A DNA stretch of 64,000 bases, taken from Ignelater luminosus (lineage: Eukaryota; Arthropoda; Insecta; Coleoptera; Elateridae). The position numbers and the translations under genes were made by a program. This document shows positions 59,566-64,000 of the stretch, piece by piece (the stretch's first letter is position 1; each line of letters begins with the position of its first letter). The notes beneath the pieces were generated by a model. That model made no database searches. It saw nothing but the letters and a program-made list of their open reading frames with translations, and had not been told where the DNA came from. The stretch lies in contig VTPC01001059.1 in assembly GCA_011009095.1 (NCBI GenBank), positions 18,042 to 82,041 on the forward strand, read 5' to 3'.

Positions 59566-59880
59566 GTGTACTTTGAAACAGTGTGTACCTTGAAATATTT
59601 AAATATTCTGGCAACCATATAAACACTTGAGTAAATACCGTATTGTGACTCACGGATATAAGTAAAAGCCAATCTGCTGTCATCCGGACTTATAGAAAAA
59701 AAAGGTATGTACATGAAGTTAAATCTATTTGCACTATTACGTTTGCTGCTTATTTTACAACATATTTCCTAGATTTAAACTGATTTAACCTAAAATATTA
59801 AAGGAGACTCGCGTTGAATGTGGTCAGATAACCAAAAGTGTACCTTGGAACATATAAATGAGCGTACCATGGGACTGTCC
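59566..59880 (+). repeat. Sub-terminal GTGTACCTTG repeats, left end of pogo
   Basis: Occurrences: gtgtactttgaaac (about 59566), gtgtaccttgaaat (about 59583), gtgtaccttggaac (about 59837) and gcgtaccatgggac (about 59864). Matching inverted copies lie at 61779-62008. Likely transposase-binding sites. Confidence 0.65.
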
Positions 59881-59906
59881 CGAGATACCCTTTATTCTTA
59901 TTTAGA

Positions 59907-61760
59907 TTGCTTTATTGCTTTTCTTTTACTCAGATGCCTTGTAACAAGCCAAACGTTAGGACAAAACCAGATCCACGAGCTCTTACAGAAGCAGCTGGCA
60001 GGGTGGTAAATAATCAACTGACGTTGAGACAAGCAGCTGTGGATTACAACGTATCCAAGTCTACTCTATGTAGACATTTGAAAAAGCATAAAGCCAGTGG
60101 TGATCAAGATTTTATGTATAGTGCTTCAAATGCTGTAAAACAAATATTTACTGACCCTCAAGAAGCCGAATTAAATGCATATCTAAAATAGTGCTCCAAC
60201 GTGCATTGTGGGTTATCAACTAACGACATAAGACAAGTAGCATATAATTATGCAGCAGCTAAGTCAATTAGTCATCCAAATTCGTGGCAGGTTTACCAAA
60301 AGGCAGGAATAGACTGGCTTAAATATTTCCTAAAAGAAAATAGAGATTTGAGTTTGCGTAAGCCACAAGCAACAAGCTTTGCACGATCAACGGCATTCAA
60401 CAAAATTAATGTAAATTGGAAAAAGTTATGAATAGATATAAGTTTGGGGGTGGAAATATCTACAACTTAGACGAAACTGGATTATCAACAGTACACTGCC
60501 CAACTCGAATTATAGCCCCTCAGGGAGATACTTTTACTCTGATTTGCTGTATTAATGCATTGGGGAATTCCATTCCACCCCTATTTGTTTTTCCACGAGT
60601 TCTCTATAAGGAGTATATGTTAAAAGGGGCGCCTGTAGGAAGTATTGGTAAGACCAACCCTAGTGGTTGGTCTAATTCTAGTATATTTCTTGAGTACCTG
60701 CATCATATAACGATACATACACGCTCAAACAGAAAAAAAAAGATTTTATTAATAATCGATAATTACGAAAGCCGTATCTCTGTCGAAAGATTGGACTTTG
60801 CAAAAGACAATAGCATTGTAATGCTAACGATGCCGTCTCATACAAGCCACAAACTGCAGCTGTTTGGTCCTTTAAAAAAATACTACAACACTGCCTGTAG
60901 CGAGTGGCTCCTTATGAACAGTGGCAAACCTACGACTATTTATGACGTTGCGGAGTGTGTAGGTGAAGTCTATCCCAAAGCATTTTCAGCAGAGAATATT
61001 CAGTCAGGGTTTAGGGTCTTAGGGATTTCTCCACTCAATAGACATAGATTTGCAGATCATGAGTTTCTAAGCACATGTGTAACGGATCGACTTTTACTTT
61101 CTGAACCCCCTGTTTTTTCAGCTTCTTCCCCTTCACAGAATCCTTCACCTGCATTGTCAGCATCATTAAATGAACCACTAACACTTCTGGAATTTCCACA
61201 AAAAAGCATCATGTCACTCCTGCAGTTATAAGATCATTTCCAAAAGCAGGTCCTCAAAAGGCCGCCAAAAATTGTGGCAGAAAACCGGGGCGTTGTCGCT
61301 TATTAACTGACACTCCTAAAAAACACGAAATTAAAGAACTAGCAGCCCATAAGGACGGGAAAGATGATCGTACAAAAAAAAACAAACTGTTGAAAGAAAA
61401 ATCGCGCCAAGTATCAGTAGCAGCAGCTCAGATGATGATCAGATAGAATTAAATCAGAGTTCACAATCTGAAGAAGAAGCTCCTGAAGCAGAAATTTTAG
61501 ATGATTTGAAAGGAAGTGATTGCATCCTCGTTAAGCTGGCAACCAAAAAGATGTCTAAATTCTATGTTCCCAAGGTTATGGACATTTAGAAAATACAGAC
61601 GAAGCCAAGTTTGTTCATGACGATGAAACAGTTTATGAGGTTGATAAAATGGCAGAAATCGCTTTCAAACTACCTGCACTTCATGTTACAGGTAGAACAG
61701 AACGAAGAAATCGGGAAATGACTTTTTATATAGATTTTTCATTGTATAATAAGGGCTACT
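59907..61760 (+). pseudogene. pogo-type transposase with lost third catalytic Asp
   Basis: Probable ATG at 59934 (MPCNKPNVRTK). The N-terminal psq/HTH domain LTLRQAAVDYNVSKSTLCRH is followed by a TAG stop at 60189-60191. The CENP-B-type HTH (LSTNDIRQVAYNYA; WLKYFLKENRDLSLRKP) follows, then a frameshift at about 60425 and the DDE_1 domain with Asp in YNLDETGLS and LLIIDNYESRIS. Where the family has a LQPLDV segment with the third Asp, the sequence reads HTSHKLQLFGPLKKYY (about 60838-60885), so about six residues with the Asp are missing. A shifted, stop-ridden C-terminal tail continues to GRTERRNREM at about 61720. Confidence 0.87.
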
Positions 61761-61778
61761 TATTAGTGATTATTATGT

Positions 61779-62008
61779 CCCAAGGAACACTTTAGTGTAT
61801 TCCAAGGTACACAGTTTTGTTGTACCTTGAGACATGATACAATTATTTGTTTAAGCAAAACTTTGTTTCATTTTTAATACATCTTTTTGTTTTTATGGTT
61901 TGTTGTAGTTGATAAAGGATCATACTGTTAAATAGTACAAGCTAAATCTAGTAATTTTCAAGCATAGAACTTATTTGCAAAGCTAATTGTTTTTGGTCCC
62001 AAGGTACA
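61779..62008 (-). repeat. Sub-terminal GTGTACCTTG repeats, right end of pogo
   Basis: gtcccaaggaacact (about 61777), ttccaaggtacac (about 61800), tgtaccttgagac (about 61821) and gtcccaaggtacac (about 61997) are forward or inverted variants of the left-end motif. Confidence 0.65.
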
Positions 62009-62352
62009 CACTTCTCCCCTAATCTTACTATTAACTTTTAGTTTCCAGTCAGAAATACGCCATCATCTCTTTTCATTAACTCTTGAACAAAATTGAAGAG
62101 TGAACAAATCCTCTTAGAGCAGGTCAGGTAGCATGGACATAGCAGAATCTCACCATGTTTTCTGTGTTTTTGATTCATGCCACATTTAATTGGAAGTAAC
62201 GCAAAAGCTGTTAATTAGTAGGAGAAAGGTAGAAACTTGTTTTTTGTTCAATTTGCTTTATCTGTTAAATCAAGAAATTGAATGAACATTTTCTAGTGAA
62301 AAAACAGAAGCTGGTTGCACAATGATAAGTCAGCTTACTACATGTTCTGTAC

Positions 62353-62530
62353 GGTTTCAAAATAAACTAGGACACCTTAATTTTCCCATTGTAATATCTA
62401 TATTTAATTTTGGCTTAAATATTTTTACCCATGGATTATTTGACCGATAAAGTCACATTTACACTAGGAAGAAAATACTTATATTTTTGAATTATTGTAG
62501 TTGGACAGTGTCCTAGTTTATTTTGAAACC
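62353..62530. mobile_element. 178-bp MITE, Tc1-like ends
   Basis: Perfect 23-bp inverted ends (ggtttcaaaataaactagg plus acac at 62353-62375; the complement at 62508-62530). There is no coding capacity. The AAATAAACTAGGACACC end resembles Tc1-type termini as I know them. No clear target duplication: TA lies one or a few bases outside each end. Confidence 0.85.
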
Positions 62531-62794
62531 AATAGTACCATATTATCTTCTATGAAACAACATCAAACTTTTTTTGTCAGTAAAGTAATTTTAACTTCTC
62601 AGTACACAAAGCTTAAGTAGTTCATAAAACTTTTCACTCAAACGTTTATTCACTTTTCTATACCGCTATATCATGAAGTCATGTCTTTAGGATTGTGTGG
62701 TTTCCCTATGCAAAAATTACTTACATAATTACTGTAGCTGTAGCAAAACTGTAATTAGGTTATCTCAGTACTAATTACCATTACCTTGGATTTG

Positions 62795-62960
62795 AGCACT
62801 AATAATGGCCAAAATAAGCACAAAAGATTGTTTAATATTAATATGCAAGAAGAAATTAGCAAAATAAGCACAGCTAAGCATTTATATGCACGAATAAGCT
62901 CAAATAACCCTAAATGTTCCTTAATAAACAGCAAGGTATTTATGATAAAAAGTTTTGTTT
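62795..62960 (-). repeat. Sub-terminal AATAAGC repeats of the hAT element
   Basis: The heptamer aataagc occurs three times (in aaaataagcacaaaa, aaaataagcacagc and cgaataagctcaaa) plus a variant aataaac, within about 130 bp. The array lies just beyond the 3' end of the hAT coding remnant. Part of it recurs at 56941-57000. Confidence 0.55.
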
Positions 62961-63189
62961 TTTAATTAAATTTGTTAATTGTGCTTACATACGTGCATGC
63001 AATGTAACACCAGAGGTAAGAAAAGACAAAAACAAAATTCAGACTTTTATTTCCTATTTAAAATACATAGGAGGTATTGGCACTAAATAAGAACAAAATT
63101 AAATTTTACCATAGTAATAAGGACATATCATTAATTTACAGAAATTGATAGATACATAAAATGTATAAACTGAATTATAAATAATTTGA

Positions 63190-64000
63190 AAAGCAGTTGG
63201 TCACTAAAACCTTTTCGAGGTTTTTGGGAGCAAAACTTCTTCGTTTCTTATTAAAAATGAGATTATACGCAGAAAATGACCTTTCAACATCTAAGCTGTT
63301 AAAGGTGTAAATTTTAAGTATGGTGCATATTTAATTGAAAGATCACTAGGAAGATGAACTTTTTCCACTGACAAAACTTTATCTTTAACATCTAAAACCT
63401 TCAAACCAACATTTTCTGTCAAGAACTGAGTCAAGTTTGTTTTGAACTATTCGAGCGATATGCCCTTTAGCATTACCTATTTGTGATCTTGCAGTTCTCA
63501 CAATATTTAGAGCTTTATTAAAGCTAAGACTTGACTTCTCTATTTTTTTTATAGCATCTGCAATGCACAAAATGTTACTAGCAATGTATAAAATATTACT
63601 GCCTAAATGCTTATCTTTCAAGAGAGGTTTCGCGCTTTTTATTGAAGACGCACAGTTTTTACTGAAATCATTAACTATTTCGACTATTTCGTTAAAGTGG
63701 TTTAAATAGAACTCAACTGCTCTTAACCAAGTTCCCCAGTTTGTTACAACAGGTTGGGGAGGTAAAGGTACACTGAGTAGTTTGGATTTATAGTGTATGT
63801 TACTCTTAAAGGTGCATGCGCTAAACATGTCACAAGTATCAAATTTGGTTAAAATATTTGTAGGATGTGTGCTGCAGATACCATATAAGCGTCTGCATCG
63901 GTATACATAATTAAAACATTCTTGTCATTAAATTTGTTTGGAAAGAGAAATCTTAAGCAAGAATTTACAAAATAAGTTATGGTTTTACTATTTGTATTTT
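63190..64000 (-). pseudogene. hAT transposase, C-terminal half (continues right of window)
   Basis: On the minus strand from the right edge: FPNKFNDKNVLIMYTDADAY (DDE core; one of the catalytic Asp regions), then a frameshift. The frame 63828-63385 contains SVPLPPQPVVTNWGTWLRAV, a landmark of this hAT group with an invariant Trp. After further lesions comes the dimerisation region: LKIYTFNSLDVERSFSAYN at about 63340-63265, then LPKTSKRF. Several stops and shifts make it a pseudogene. The N-terminal BED finger lies outside the window. Confidence 0.82.

Larger units (their letters stand above)
59551..62028 (+). mobile_element. pogo/Tigger-type DNA transposon
   Basis: TA at 59549-59550 and 62029-62030. 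The ends match when inverted (gagtaaggta...gaagtgtgtac at the left; gtaagattagggga-gaagtgtgtacc read inward from the right). A motif close to GTGTACCTTGGRAC is repeated inside both ends. The interior encodes a CENP-B/pogo-type transposase. About 2.48 kb in all, with coding lesions. Confidence 0.87.

Noticed and set aside
1..64000. Bacterial-type features (operons, CRISPR arrays, ribosome binding sites)
   Set aside because: Introns, polyadenylation signal and insect TEs show nuclear animal DNA. No regularly spaced repeat array resembling CRISPR was seen.

Overview
The window is strongly AT-rich eukaryotic DNA. Short GT-AG introns and the repertoire of mobile elements (mariner, rosa-type DD41D, piggyBac, pogo, hAT, copia, gypsy, CR1/L2-like LINE, DUF4817 transposase) point to an arthropod, most likely an insect. 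The order cannot be fixed from the sequence alone. It reads as a TE graveyard with very few host genes. No rRNA, tRNA or CRISPR array was seen.

Layout. 1-829: 5' part of a two-exon, TE-associated gene on the minus strand that runs off the left edge. 4.1-8.6 kb: decayed copia element (minus). 9.2-15.9 kb: a complete-length but mutated gypsy element (minus) with matching LTRs and target-site duplication, carrying two later DNA transposons: an apparently intact DD41D (rosa-type) element in its integrase and an internally deleted mariner at the start of gag. 17.2-18.4 kb: a 0.5-kb tandem duplication ending in a large hairpin. 18.4-23.6 kb: a piggyBac transposase pseudogene cut in two by a nearly full-length LINE that landed next to the first catalytic Asp codon. 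26.3-27.7 kb: unclassified degenerate repeat. 29.0-35.1 kb: a second gypsy-type element (minus) with LTRs, TSD, PBS, PPT and a -1 gag/pol frame arrangement.

37.1-38.4 kb: 5'-truncated LINE with a 14-bp TSD. 42.6-43.1 kb: DUF4817 transposase fragment. 43.3-44.6 kb: mariner with complete ends but disabling lesions. 46.8-47.3 kb: a large inverted repeat around a 17-C tract. 48.5-52.4 kb: the one convincing host locus, an intact four-exon DUF1091-type secreted-protein gene (51701-52410) with a broken paralogue upstream (48494-48785). 54.3-56.5 kb: a DNA transposon with long inverted ends and a protein family I cannot assign to a superfamily. 59.6-62.0 kb: a pogo/Tigger element with repeated sub-terminal motifs. 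62.35-62.53 kb: a MITE. 62.8-64 kb: the 3' part of a hAT element leaving the right edge.

The best candidates for a second look are the intact DUF1091 gene with its pseudogene, the intact DD41D transposon nested in gypsy, the unassigned 54-56 kb transposon, the LINE-in-piggyBac insertion, and the inverted repeat at 46.8-47.3 kb. I found no convincing new multi-gene system. Nearly everything else is recognisable mobile DNA.
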